Positions 8,184 to 16,561 of a stretch of 40,516 bases of DNA are shown in pieces. Position numbers and translations under genes: made by a program. The notes under the pieces are model-generated. The model was not told the origin of the DNA. It saw only the letters and a list, made by a program, of their open reading frames with translations, and did no database searches. The stretch lies in NCBI GenBank assembly GCA_016194505.1, contig JACQBK010000059.1, forward strand, positions 1-40,516, written 5' to 3'. The stretch's first letter is position 1. Each line of letters opens with the position of its first letter. Origin of the DNA: Ignavibacteriales bacterium (GTDB lineage: Bacteria > Bacteroidota > Ignavibacteria > UBA10030).

Positions 8184-9041
8184 ATGAAAAAACACCTTCT
8201 TCCTCTTATTGCCCTCGTTTTGTTGCAAGGGTGCGTCCAAACCATTGCGATCCGCACCGTTGGCGGCATTCTGGATTACGGTTTTGAGGCTTTCAACGAG
8301 GAAAGCGACATTCAATTAGCCCACGAGGCTCTCGGCTCTAATTTGAAACTGTTAGAAGCCCTTTTAAAAGGCGATCCGGATAACAAGAAACTCCTTGTCC
8401 TTGCATCGCAAGGCTATACCGCGTATGCGTTCGCCTTTGCCGAAGACGATAGTGTAGAACGAGCACGAATATTCTATTTGCGTGGAAGGGACTATGCGCT
8501 GAGGATGCTCCATGCCAATGCAGTGTTTCAATCTTCACTCAATAAGGATATTGCCACGTTCACAAAATCCTTGCAATCGTTTTCGAAAGAAGATGTGCCC
8601 GCGCTATTTTGGGCCGCGTTTAACTGGGGGAGCTACGTCAATATCACCCGAACGGATCTCGATGCCATTGCCGACCTGCCGAAAGTCCTTGCCATGATAC
8701 AGTTTGTTGCCGATAATGACCCAACATATTATTACGGTGGAGCGTACTTATTTCTCGGAGCGATGGAAGCGACCACGCCAAAAATGCTCGGAGGAAATCC
8801 GGAGAAAGCCAAAGGGTATTTTGAGAAATGTCTTTCCATCAATGGCGGAAAGTTTTTGATACCGTATATCTATTACGCTAAAACATACGCTGTGGGCCAG
8901 CAGAACCAAGAATTATTCGAATCATTGTTGAAGAAAGTTGATGAGGCTTCGCTGAATGTGTTGCCCGAAGCGCGCTTTGCCAACGCCGTTGCAAAGAAAA
9001 AAGCGCTGTTGTTGCGAGAAAAAATGAACGAGCTTTTCTAA
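8184..9041 (+). CDS. TatT-like periplasmic lipoprotein of a TRAP transporter
   Basis: This TPR-like helical lipoprotein is the fourth component of some TRAP transporters, characterised in Treponema pallidum as TatT (Tp0956), which pairs with the solute-binding protein. Starting at the ATG at 8184, MKKHLLPLIALVLLQGC is a lipoprotein signal with lipobox LQGC. A GTG at 8163 would add seven residues without improving the signal. The 285-residue protein is mostly helical, with family-like segments such as AAFNWGSYVNITRTD, YYYGGAYLFLGAMEATTPKMLGGNPEKA and YAKTYAVGQQNQELF. It lies 31 bases before dctP, which strongly supports the assignment. It probably helps deliver a hydrophobic or organic-acid ligand. 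Confidence 0.88.
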   Translation: MKKHLLPLIALVLLQGCVQTIAIRTVGGILDYGFEAFNEESDIQLAHEALGSNLKLLEALLKGDPDNKKLLVLASQGYTAYAFAFAEDDSVERARIFYLRGRDYALRMLHANAVFQSSLNKDIATFTKSLQSFSKEDVPALFWAAFNWGSYVNITRTDLDAIADLPKVLAMIQFVADNDPTYYYGGAYLFLGAMEATTPKMLGGNPEKAKGYFEKCLSINGGKFLIPYIYYAKTYAVGQQNQELFESLLKKVDEASLNVLPEARFANAVAKKKALLLREKMNELF

Positions 9042-9072
9042 ATTGTAACCAGTCAATAATGCAGGAGATGGT

Positions 9073-10077
9073 GTGAAGAAAATTTTATCAGCTATACTTT
9101 TGAGTTATTTGCTGTTCAGTACGTGCCTTTCCCAGCAGTACACCATTAAGTTTGGAACCGTCGCCCCCGACGGCAGCACGTGGATGAACGTTATGAGAGA
9201 ATACGATGCCGCCATACGAAAAGAAAGCGGCGGACGCGCAGGGTTCAAATTTTTCGCTGGCGGAGTCCAGGGCGATGAAAAAGCCGTACTGAGAAAAATC
9301 CGGTTCGGGCAACTCAGCAGTGCGGGATTTTCCGGCGTAGGTATGGGGGAAATTGCGCCGCTTGTGCGTATTCTGGACACTCCCTTCCTCGTCCGCAATT
9401 ACGCTGAAATGGATTACATTTATCAAAAATTTTCCAACGATTTTGAGAAAGCATTCGAAGATGGCGGATATATCCTGTTGGGATGGGCGGAAGTCGGGTT
9501 TGTCCATGTGTTCACGAATACAATCGTGCAGAAACCCGAAGACCTGAAATCCGTAAAAATGTGGGCGTGGGAAGGTGATCCCATTGCCGAGGTTGCTTTT
9601 TCCGAGCTTGGCATCACTCCAATCCCCCTGCCGCTTGAGAATGTTCTTACTTCCCTGCAGACAGGTCTTGTTGATGCTTTTTACACTTCTCCGTACGCGG
9701 CTGTTACCCTGCAATGGTACACGAAGGTCAAATATATGATTGATGCGCCCCTTGCCGATGCGGCAGGCTCCGTGCTTATTTCAAAAAAATATTACGATAC
9801 CATGCCAAAGGATCTTCAAGAGATTCTCGTCCGCAACGGTCGTCTTTATATGGCGAAATTGACGAAGCTTAGCCGCAAAGACAACCAAGATGCGATAGAA
9901 CAATTTAAAAAGCGCGGCGTGCAAATTCTGAAAGTTGATCCGAAAGATTTGCCAAAGTACATAGATATGGGCGCTCGTGTTCGAAAGAAACTTGTCGGTA
10001 GAACAATGTTTACCGATGAATTCGTCCAGCGGGTCGAGAAAGAGCTTGATGAATTCCGAAAGCATCCTGCAAAATAG
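9073..10077 (+). CDS. dctP: TRAP transporter solute-binding protein DctP
   Basis: This periplasmic substrate-binding subunit belongs to a tripartite ATP-independent transporter. The GTG start at 9073 has a good ribosome site (GGAGA at 9064-9068). A signal peptide (about 1-20, ending LSQQ) is followed by YTIKFGTVAPDGSTWMNVM, a typical DctP opening. Family features further on include GVQGDEKAVLRKIRFGQL, WAEVGFVHVFTN, and the segment KMWAWEGDPIAEVAFSELG, where the binding-site residues usually lie. There are 334 residues, normal for the family. The substrate cannot be read from the sequence. The membrane subunits follow immediately, nine bases downstream. Confidence 0.93.
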   Translation: MKKILSAILLSYLLFSTCLSQQYTIKFGTVAPDGSTWMNVMREYDAAIRKESGGRAGFKFFAGGVQGDEKAVLRKIRFGQLSSAGFSGVGMGEIAPLVRILDTPFLVRNYAEMDYIYQKFSNDFEKAFEDGGYILLGWAEVGFVHVFTNTIVQKPEDLKSVKMWAWEGDPIAEVAFSELGITPIPLPLENVLTSLQTGLVDAFYTSPYAAVTLQWYTKVKYMIDAPLADAAGSVLISKKYYDTMPKDLQEILVRNGRLYMAKLTKLSRKDNQDAIEQFKKRGVQILKVDPKDLPKYIDMGARVRKKLVGRTMFTDEFVQRVEKELDEFRKHPAK

Positions 10078-10086
10078 GGAGATCGT

Positions 10087-10584
10087 GTGAAACTGATTCA
10101 GAAAATTGATCAGTGGATTAACCGGCTCGAAGGAGGGTTGCTGATCTTCCTGTTGAGCATCATGGTTATTCTTGCCTTCCTCCAAGTTGCTCTCCGCAAT
10201 TTATTTTCAACAGGCATCCCCTGGGGCGATATTTTGCTTCGGCAAATAGTTCTGTGGCTCGGTTTCTTAGGCGGAACATTAGCCACAAGCCAAGAACGGC
10301 ATATCCACATTGATGCATTCGCTCACTTTATGTCCCCACGGGTGAGAGCAGCAGTGAGGATTTTCACCAATCTCTTTGGGGCTGTCGTTTGCCTTCTCCT
10401 CTTCCAGGCTGCGGTACGCTTCGTGCAATCCGAAATTGAAGCGAACACCATGATTTTTAAACAGATTCCGGTCTGGTATGCGGAAGTCATTATACCATTC
10501 GGCTTCGGACTGCATGCGATTCATTTTCTTATTCGTTCTTCTTTGAGCGCAAGTGAAGCGTTGCAGAAGGAGAGCGCAGAGTGA
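10087..10584 (+). CDS. dctQ: TRAP transporter small membrane subunit DctQ
   Basis: This is the small four-helix integral membrane subunit of the TRAP transporter. It has 165 residues from a GTG at 10087, preceded by AGGGAGA. Four hydrophobic segments fit the family. The motifs VALRNLFSTGIPWGDILLRQ and LGGTLATSQERHIHID match the conserved DctQ core. Its TGA overlaps the GTG of dctM by four bases (GTGA), so translation is coupled and equal subunit production is likely. Confidence 0.94.
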   Translation: MKLIQKIDQWINRLEGGLLIFLLSIMVILAFLQVALRNLFSTGIPWGDILLRQIVLWLGFLGGTLATSQERHIHIDAFAHFMSPRVRAAVRIFTNLFGAVVCLLLFQAAVRFVQSEIEANTMIFKQIPVWYAEVIIPFGFGLHAIHFLIRSSLSASEALQKESAE

Positions 10585-11861
10585 ATTTCTGGCTTCTCGT
10601 TTTTGTCATTGTTCTCCTTGCTCTCTTAAGCGCCCCGCTCTTTACGGTCTTTGCCGCTTTTGTGATTTTTGCTTTTTCAGCGGTAGGGACCGACCCCTCT
10701 GTTATTATCATCGAGCTGTACCGGATTGCCGAGACCCCGATGCTCGTTGCAATCCCATTGTTCGTTTTTGCGGGATACCTCCTTGCGGAAAGTAAGGCTC
10801 CACGACGCCTCGTCAATTTTGCTCAGGCGCTCTTTGGGTGGAGCACCGGCGGGCTTGCCATTGTTACCATCGTAACGTGCGCGTTTTTCACAGCCTTTAC
10901 GGGCGCTTCGGGTGTCACGATTATTGCTCTGGGCGGCATGCTCTTTCCCATTTTGCTGAAGGAGCAATATCCCGAAAAGTTTTCTCTCGGCTTAGTGACT
11001 GCATCGGGGAATATCGGTCTCCTGTTTCCGCCAAGTCTTCCGGTTATTCTTTACGGAATCATTGCCAACGTCAGCATTGATAAGTTGTTCATTGCCGGCT
11101 TAATTCCAGGCATCATCCTTATCCTCTTTCTTGCGGGATACAGCGTTTATACCGGTGCGAAGTTCAAAGTCCCGAAAATACGGTTTTCATGGGCGAATGT
11201 CTTTTCCACGGCGCGGGCGGCGGCATGGGAAATTCCGCTCCCTATTCTTATTATCGGAGGAATTTACGGCGGCGTGTTTACCGCAACGGAAGCGGCCGCA
11301 GTTACCGCGTTCTACGTCTTTATTGTTGAAGTCTTCGTGTATCGCGACTTGCATATTTTTAAAGATGTTCCCCGCGTGATGAAAGAAAGCATGATGCTCG
11401 TGGGCGCCACGCTTTCGATCTTGGGCATCGCCTTCGCACTGACAAACTATTTTGTGGACCAGCAGGTTCCGCAAAAGCTCCTGGGCCTTATTCAAAATGA
11501 AATCACGAGCCAGATGACGTTTCTGTTGATTCTGAATGTCTTCCTGCTGGTTGTTGGCATGATGCTGGAGATGTTTCCGGCTATTATTGTTGTTGTGCCG
11601 TTGATCTTGCCTATTGCGCAGGAGTTTAACGTTAACCCGCTCCATCTCGGCATTATCTTCCTTACGAACCTCGAAGTGGCATATCTTGTGCCGCCGTTCG
11701 GGTTAAATCTGTTCCTCTCAAGCCTGCGATTCCGCAAACCGGTGTTCGGCGTCGCGCGCGCGGTATTTATGTTCCTTTTGCTCGAGCTTATTGCATTACT
11801 GTTTATTACTTACGTTCCGCAATTCAGCTTGTGGCTGGTAGAAACGATGGGAACAAAATAA
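10581..11861 (+). CDS. dctM: TRAP transporter large permease subunit DctM
   Basis: This is the large, roughly 12-helix transport subunit, which moves substrate with a sodium gradient in characterised members. It has 426 residues, as usual. Conserved stretches include ETPMLVAIPLFVFAGYLLAES, FFTAFTGASGVTIIALGGML, GNIGLLFPPSLPVILYG and GIYGGVFTATEAAAVTAFY near the middle, and HLGIIFLTNLEVAYLVPPFG near the end. The start is the GTG at 10581, inside the dctQ stop. The operon tatT-dctP-dctQ-dctM ends here; no strong terminator hairpin with a T-run was seen downstream. Confidence 0.95.
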   Translation: MNFWLLVFVIVLLALLSAPLFTVFAAFVIFAFSAVGTDPSVIIIELYRIAETPMLVAIPLFVFAGYLLAESKAPRRLVNFAQALFGWSTGGLAIVTIVTCAFFTAFTGASGVTIIALGGMLFPILLKEQYPEKFSLGLVTASGNIGLLFPPSLPVILYGIIANVSIDKLFIAGLIPGIILILFLAGYSVYTGAKFKVPKIRFSWANVFSTARAAAWEIPLPILIIGGIYGGVFTATEAAAVTAFYVFIVEVFVYRDLHIFKDVPRVMKESMMLVGATLSILGIAFALTNYFVDQQVPQKLLGLIQNEITSQMTFLLILNVFLLVVGMMLEMFPAIIVVVPLILPIAQEFNVNPLHLGIIFLTNLEVAYLVPPFGLNLFLSSLRFRKPVFGVARAVFMFLLLELIALLFITYVPQFSLWLVETMGTK

Positions 11862-12725
11862 ACCTCAAAAAATGAAATCACGTAGATAGTTAACGTGTAG
11901 CGTATTCGCAAGGCGACAAAGCCACTCGAAAGCTTTTTAATCAGCGAATTCTTCGCTGAATTCCTTTTGGTAGATTATCTTGAATTGCCCAGAAGAATGC
12001 ATCAAGTTGTGTTTGATGCAAGCGGATTGGCATCCTGGATTTACCTCGTGCTTCGTGGTCTTTACCGCCTTAGCCCTTAAACAATCGTAGAATAGATTCA
12101 GCACTCCGGTCAGATACTAACCTAAAATCCAATGGTTATCTCCGATGTTTCTCAGGAACATGTCATGTAATATCGCAAATGACAATTGACTGGTTTGCCC
12201 CTTCTTGACTAATTTCCCTTGTCTCAAGAAATACCAAGTACTTGGGATTGCGCCTCATCGATGGGTGGGGTATATTTTTATCAGTGTTTTGTAGTTGAAC
12301 ATGTGGTAGCGTAGGATTACCGGAAGTACGTCATCCTTTTTGAGGGTGAATTTAAAATTCAGCATATTTGTTTTTATGCTCGTTTACTCTCACGTTGACA
12401 TGTTGAACAGTAAGCATCCTCTAGACCGCCCTTTCTCCGAATATATAGTTTTTACTCCATCTAGTTTGCGAGGATTAAGCAGATAATCTGAACCGTTTGT
12501 TTCTATTTTTAGGTTTGTTGCAAGTAGAGAAAATATCTGCGTACGTCTTATAAATTGTCATTCTGGGTAGGTCTATTGCCGCATAACCAACCCTCCGGGT
12601 CTGATTTTTACCGATCGAACTAGTATCGAAGCCGGGCATGACAAATTAGGCACCAATCAAATAAAAATAGTAGTGCCTCATTCAAAATCATCAACAATCC
12701 AAAAAAGGAAAGGAGAGGATCCACC
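11862..12725. other. Gene-poor stretch after the TRAP operon
   Basis: No convincing gene is found in these 864 bases. Small palindromes occur, including CAGCGAA TTC TTCGCTG near 11942-11958 and AATACCAAG TA CTTGGGATT at 12230-12249. A plus-strand frame stays open from about 11901 to 12080, but it lacks a good start and matches no family I recognise. An imperfect inverted repeat bounds 12552-12647. The last bases carry the ribosome site of the next gene (AAAGGAGAGG). It could be decayed mobile DNA. Confidence 0.6.
12552..12647. repeat. Imperfect inverted repeat pair around 96 bp
   Basis: AAATTGTCATTCTGGGTA at 12552-12569 and the complement of 12630-12647 (AATTTGTCATGCCCGGCT) agree at 12 of 18 positions. 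The TTGTCATNC(C/T) ends resemble a common class of dispersed intergenic repeat. No coding sequence lies between them. Confidence 0.4.
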
Positions 12726-15032
12726 ATGCGCGTTCTCATGATTGTCGCACTGGCTGCGTTTGTCTTTGCAGCCCCAGAGGTGCTCGCTCAACGATGGCTT
12801 CGTCAGCTACCACAAAAGCCGGAAAGCGAGCTGACATTTAGAGATTACCAGCAGGCGTTTGAGCGTCATTACAAAGAACACCCGATAGATTTGAAATTAG
12901 ATAAGCTAAGACCAACGTTTAAATTTCAAGCTGGTCAGGAAGAGCGAGAGCGAGTGGAGATAGAAGAGCATAAGATGTTTAAGCGCTGGGAATGGTTCAC
13001 CGAACCAAGGGTATATCCAAGTGGCAAGTGGGATTTTGAAAAAATAGACGCCATACGAACCAGATTGGAAAAGGATGATAATGAACTTGTAATGAGGCAA
13101 GCTAAAATAAGTTCATTGAATGTCAGAATCGTGGAGGGAAGGATTATTTGGCCTTTCCGGAATATCTGGACGCCTTTAGGTCCTTCTGATGCTGTAGGTG
13201 GCACGAACATGGGACGAGTGAATTGCATTAAATTTGATCCGAAGAATTCTAAAATTGTCTATCTTGGTGCACCTGATGGTGGTGTTTGGAAAAGTACTGA
13301 TGGAGGAACAACCTGGGCGCCCAAGTTCGATACACAGCCCACATTGAGTGTGGGGGATATTGCTATTGACCCCGCAAACACAAATATCATTTATGTATCT
13401 ACAAGTGACGCTTTTGGATACGGTTCTCCGTTTTGGGGCGGTACCTACAGCGTCGGAGTGATGAAAAGTACAGATGGCGGCAATACGTGGGCAGCAACTG
13501 GTCTTAGCTGGACAGTTGGTCAAAACCGTACTATTCGACGCCTCGTCATCCATCCTTCTGATAGTAAAATATTGCTTGCGGCGACAAGCAATGGTCTCTA
13601 CCGTACGGCGGATGCTGGCGCAACGTGGACGCAAATCTGGGCTACGAGTACTTTTGATGTCGAATTTCAGCAGGACAACGGTAAGATTGTATACGCGACC
13701 ACTACTCAAGTATTCAAGAGCACCGATGCAGGGGCAACATTTAGCTCATTGACGGCAACTTGCGCCGGTTCTCGATATAATATAGAGATAGCCCGCAGTA
13801 ATCCGAAAGTACTCTATACGTTGTGCACAAGCGGAACCGTACAGAAAAGCACCGATGCAGGGTCTACTTGGACGACAACGACTTCGCCAGGTGTTACGCT
13901 GTATGGATACTATGACAATGTATTGGCTGTTTCGCCTGTTGACGAAAAAATTGTGTACGTCGCCGGCTTCAATATAAAACGCAGCACTGATGGAGGCACT
14001 ACATGGAGCAGCGTCAACACTGCAGGACATGTTGATAATCATTGTATTACGTTTTTGTCCGGAAGCAGCTCTACAATTTTATGTGGGAACGATGGCGGGA
14101 TTTTCAAAACTACCAACAGTGGTAACACCTGGAGCAGTCTCAACAAAACCTTGTCCATTACCCAATTTTATCGGTTGGGTATTAGCAAGACAGATGCGAA
14201 CATTATGGTCTGCGGCGCTCAGGATAACGGCAATATGAAGTATAATGCAGGAACCTTCACCAACGTTACTAATGCAGACGGGATGAAAGGTTTCATAGAC
14301 TGGAGTAACTCCAACGTCATTTATGCAGGCATCCAATACGGTGGTTTTTACCGCAGCATTAACGGAGGGACTTCTTTCACTGGCGTCAGCACGCCAAGCG
14401 GTGGTGCGTGGGTTGCGCCCTGGTGTCAAGATCCGACAGTGGCGAATACAATTTATGCCGGTACCAACAAGGTGTATAAAAGCACGAACCAAGGGACCGC
14501 GTGGACAGCTATCAGTGGCTCATTGTCCGGCATAGGGTCATTTACGGTGCTTAAGGTTGCCCCAAGCAACGCCAAATATATCTACGCGGGCAACGGCAAC
14601 AAGCTTTATCGTACAAAGGATGGCGGTACGAACTGGACGGATATAACTGCCGGACTTCCTGTTGCTGGAAACTACCTTATGGACGTGGCAATTCATGATT
14701 ATGATCCCAACATCGCCTACGTAACCTTCAGTGGTTATACGGCAGGTGAAAAGGTGTACAGAACATGCAACGGCGGTGGTGCATGGAGCAATATGAGCGG
14801 CACATTGCCCAATATGCCGGTCAACTGTATTGTGCATCAAAATACTAACAATGCTTTATATGTTGGCACAGATGCAGGAGTGTACTATATTAATGACGAC
14901 CTCAGCGACTGGATCCCTTACAAATGGGGTTTACCCAATGTTATAGTGGATGAGTTGGAGATACACTATGGCAAGAACATAATACGAGCTGCTACCTACG
15001 GACGTGGAGTGTGGCAGGCTCCCTTGAAATAG
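12726..15032 (+). CDS. Secreted BNR/Asp-box repeat (sortilin/VPS10-like beta-propeller) protein
   Basis: This is an exported beta-propeller protein of the sialidase/sortilin-like type, enzyme activity unknown. The signal peptide MRVLMIVALAAFVFAAPEV ends at LAQ. A charged linker (about 25-140) with FKRWEWFTEPRVYPSG precedes GRVNCIKFDPKNSKIVYLG and then a long series of Asp-box repeats: KSTDGGTTW, KSTDGGNTW, RTADAGATW, KSTDAGATF, KSTDAGSTW, RSTDGGTTW, KTTNSGNTW, RSINGGTSF, KSTNQGTAW and RTKDGGTNW. Similar proteins in T9SS bacteria usually end with a sorting domain. This one stops at YGRGVWQAPLK, so it may stay periplasmic or have lost its tail. The ATG at 12726 is preceded by AAAGGAGAGG. There are 768 residues. 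Confidence 0.85.
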   Translation: MRVLMIVALAAFVFAAPEVLAQRWLRQLPQKPESELTFRDYQQAFERHYKEHPIDLKLDKLRPTFKFQAGQEERERVEIEEHKMFKRWEWFTEPRVYPSGKWDFEKIDAIRTRLEKDDNELVMRQAKISSLNVRIVEGRIIWPFRNIWTPLGPSDAVGGTNMGRVNCIKFDPKNSKIVYLGAPDGGVWKSTDGGTTWAPKFDTQPTLSVGDIAIDPANTNIIYVSTSDAFGYGSPFWGGTYSVGVMKSTDGGNTWAATGLSWTVGQNRTIRRLVIHPSDSKILLAATSNGLYRTADAGATWTQIWATSTFDVEFQQDNGKIVYATTTQVFKSTDAGATFSSLTATCAGSRYNIEIARSNPKVLYTLCTSGTVQKSTDAGSTWTTTTSPGVTLYGYYDNVLAVSPVDEKIVYVAGFNIKRSTDGGTTWSSVNTAGHVDNHCITFLSGSSSTILCGNDGGIFKTTNSGNTWSSLNKTLSITQFYRLGISKTDANIMVCGAQDNGNMKYNAGTFTNVTNADGMKGFIDWSNSNVIYAGIQYGGFYRSINGGTSFTGVSTPSGGAWVAPWCQDPTVANTIYAGTNKVYKSTNQGTAWTAISGSLSGIGSFTVLKVAPSNAKYIYAGNGNKLYRTKDGGTNWTDITAGLPVAGNYLMDVAIHDYDPNIAYVTFSGYTAGEKVYRTCNGGGAWSNMSGTLPNMPVNCIVHQNTNNALYVGTDAGVYYINDDLSDWIPYKWGLPNVIVDELEIHYGKNIIRAATYGRGVWQAPLK

Positions 15033-15053
15033 TGCATTACAACGTTGCTTAGG

Positions 15054-15557
15054 CTACATGCCAAAGGCGGGGTGGAGGGTTTTGATTTTTCTGACCGAGC
15101 CATACCAAATTGATTGACCCGCTTCAAGAAAAACCACCACCTCATTACTTTGCATCAGTTTTTTCTCGGCGTCATCTTTCGGTGTCCAGCTTTTCTCTTC
15201 TTTCAACTCCACTTGATATACGGAGCCGGAAGTTTTGCCTACGAGTGTATCTTTTTTTCCGGTGGGAACAGCCACATCACGATCAACCAATACCGGAGAA
15301 TTCACTTTTCGCAGGGTAGCATCATAGTATTTCCCTTGCACCCAGGCGGTTCTGATAGAGAGCGCGGCATCTTTTTTTACAACTATATATATGAAGTAGG
15401 AGGTAAGAAGGGGTTTTTGAGTAACTCCCCGCACGCTGTCTCCTTCGGGTATGCCGGAAGTTGTTTGGCGGCTGTAGGCAAATGTTTTCTTCACTGGCGA
15501 CTGCGCCACGAGTCCTTCAGTGATTACCATAAGGATACACAAGAATATCAGTTTCAT
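15054..15557 (-). CDS. Small exported protein of unknown function
   Basis: This protein has 167 residues and belongs to no family I recognise. The ATG at 15557 follows GGAGGGATGGATT, a good ribosome site; a TTG at 15572 overlaps that site and is unlikely to be the start. A signal peptide (about 1-18, KLIFLCILMVITEGLVAQ) points to the periplasm or beyond. The mature part is rich in beta-strand and charge (YFIYIVVKKDAALSIRTAWV, LVGKTSGSVYQVELKEEKSW), without cysteines or clear catalytic motifs. It converges with the BNR-repeat gene with only 21 bases between their stops. A terminal IWYGSVRKIKTLHPAFGM could be a membrane- or partner-facing tail. Confidence 0.7.
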   Translation of the reverse strand: MKLIFLCILMVITEGLVAQSPVKKTFAYSRQTTSGIPEGDSVRGVTQKPLLTSYFIYIVVKKDAALSIRTAWVQGKYYDATLRKVNSPVLVDRDVAVPTGKKDTLVGKTSGSVYQVELKEEKSWTPKDDAEKKLMQSNEVVVFLEAGQSIWYGSVRKIKTLHPAFGM

Positions 15558-15777
15558 AATCCATCCCTCCAATAATAGTTATATGTTAAACAATCGGCTT
15601 CAAACATGCAAATATGATATAGATGGTCATGCTTCGAACGGAGGCTTTACGAAAGCAAAAGGTAACCGGCGCTGATGGAAAGTTTTCCATAGCGACTATA
15701 GTCAAACCAGTCGCATGGTAAGAGGTTACACTATAGAACAACATACTGCTGGTTACTCGCTATTGAGAGTACCTCTA

Positions 15778-15801
15778 GCAATACCAAATTCTTGGTATTG
15801 C
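15778..15801. repeat. Perfect palindrome, 10-bp stem
   Basis: GCAATACCAA, loop ATTC, then TTGGTATTGC. The AATACCAA arm recurs in the palindrome at 12230-12249, so the two non-coding stretches share a related small hairpin. Its function is unknown. Confidence 0.55.
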
Positions 15802-15837
15802 ACAATGGATCGGTTAGTTCTATATTCTGCGGTTGTG

Positions 15838-16241
15838 AATCCTTCCAAGCAAGATTTCATTCGCGCCGAGGTTCTGAATCCCAACTTCTCCAAAAAAAGA
15901 ACCGATTCCTGCCGCCGGAGCAAGTGACGCCCGATGATGTACCCGTCTTTACGCCACCGCAGATTCGTTGATGGGACACCGGCTGGAGATATAACTATGA
16001 GGTCAACGACTACTTTGATAACGGAGACATACTTATTCCAAGCTCAAAGGACGAGCCTATCGTTTTGGAGATTCCCTTGCGTGAGCTATTTATTATTGGA
16101 CATCGTGGGGCTCCGCATCACTTCCCGGAAAATACAATCGCGTCGTTTAAAAAAGCGCTTGATCTCGGAGCAAACGGTTTAGAGAAGGAGAAACGAAGAT
16201 GGGAATGTCAAAAAGCTGTCTTCCGACTCACTCTTTGTTGA
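15838..16241 (+). pseudogene. Decayed gene joined to the start of a glycerophosphodiester phosphodiesterase
   Basis: A coding-like segment (KQDFIRAEVLNPNFSKK) meets a run of seven A (15892-15898). After a frame change it continues as NRFLPPEQVTPDDVPVF. It is then broken by a TGA at 15969-15971 and continues as WDTGWRYNYEVNDYFDNG up to LRE. The same frame then reads FIIGHRGAPHHFPENT and ASFKKALDLGANGLE (16089-16184), the N-terminal catalytic signature of GDPD-family phosphodiesterases (HRG, PENT, then GAxxxE). The rest of that domain is missing and the frame ends at 16241. One frameshift, one stop and the truncation mark a pseudogene. The identity of the upstream part is unknown; it may have been a separate gene. 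Confidence 0.65.
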
Positions 16242-16345
16242 AAAAGTACGCGATATCGTCGAGCGTATCTCCTCCATCCGGCAACGCAGTTATTCTCTGC
16301 GTGGATGAAAAAAGCCAAATTCAGGCTCTCGATCGTACGCACCAA
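16216..16345 (+). mobile_element. IS630-family transposase remnant
   Basis: In one frame 16234-16260 reads FVEKVRDIV. After a one-base shift, 16267 onward reads PPSGNAVILCVDEKSQIQAL followed by DRT. This is the conserved centre of IS630-family DDE transposases, including the first catalytic Asp in VDEKSQ. Both ends of the gene and the other catalytic residues are absent, so it is a dead fragment. It lies directly after the GDPD relic and about 100 bases upstream of the promoter of the sugar locus. Confidence 0.75.
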
Positions 16346-16443
16346 GGGTGCGTACTTAGCACAAACGATGTTTTATTTTGAATATTTAGATTATTCCCCA
16401 AAGCCAGTACCTATAACTATTTTGAAAAATAGTGTAAAAAAGC

Positions 16444-16472
16444 TTGACTTTGAGTACTTGAAAAACTATTTT
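16444..16472 (+). promoter_or_regulatory. Candidate promoter of the galactose/glycan operon
   Basis: TTGACT at 16444-16449, a 17-base spacer, and TATTTT at 16467-16472. The predicted start point falls near the first LacI-type operator (16483-16498), a classic position for repression. The distance to the M24 gene ATG is about 150 bases. Confidence 0.5.
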
Positions 16473-16482
16473 ATACAACATT

Positions 16483-16498
16483 ATGTTAGCGATAACAT
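16483..16498. promoter_or_regulatory. LacI-type operator 1
   Basis: ATGTTAGCGATAACAT is a 16-bp palindrome with one mismatched pair. It shares all but one base with the centre of the operator at 16534-16561. It directly follows the candidate -10 box. The central CG and the TGTTA arms fit LacI-family sites. Confidence 0.65.
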
Positions 16499-16533
16499 TT
16501 TTGACGTTTTTTTGGTGTGTGCTCTTTTTTTTC

Positions 16534-16561
16534 CCACGTATGTTAGCGCTAACATACGTGG
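16534..16561. promoter_or_regulatory. LacI-type operator 2 (28-bp perfect palindrome)
   Basis: The half site CCACGTATGTTAGC is followed directly by its exact complement. The core ATGTTAGCGCTAACAT has the LacI-family pattern with central CG. Its centre lies 57 bp from that of operator 1. The LacI-family gene at 38205 is the obvious candidate ligand; this is inferred from their placement at opposite ends of one locus. Confidence 0.75.

Noticed and set aside
11187-11737. Minus-strand open frames rich in His, Asn and Arg opposite dctM
   Set aside because: The biased composition is the usual antisense reading of a hydrophobic membrane protein.
12711-12728. GGATCCACCATG, which looks like a cloning site with a Kozak start
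   Set aside because: It follows a natural ribosome site and sits in otherwise ordinary genomic sequence; no vector-like sequence was seen nearby.
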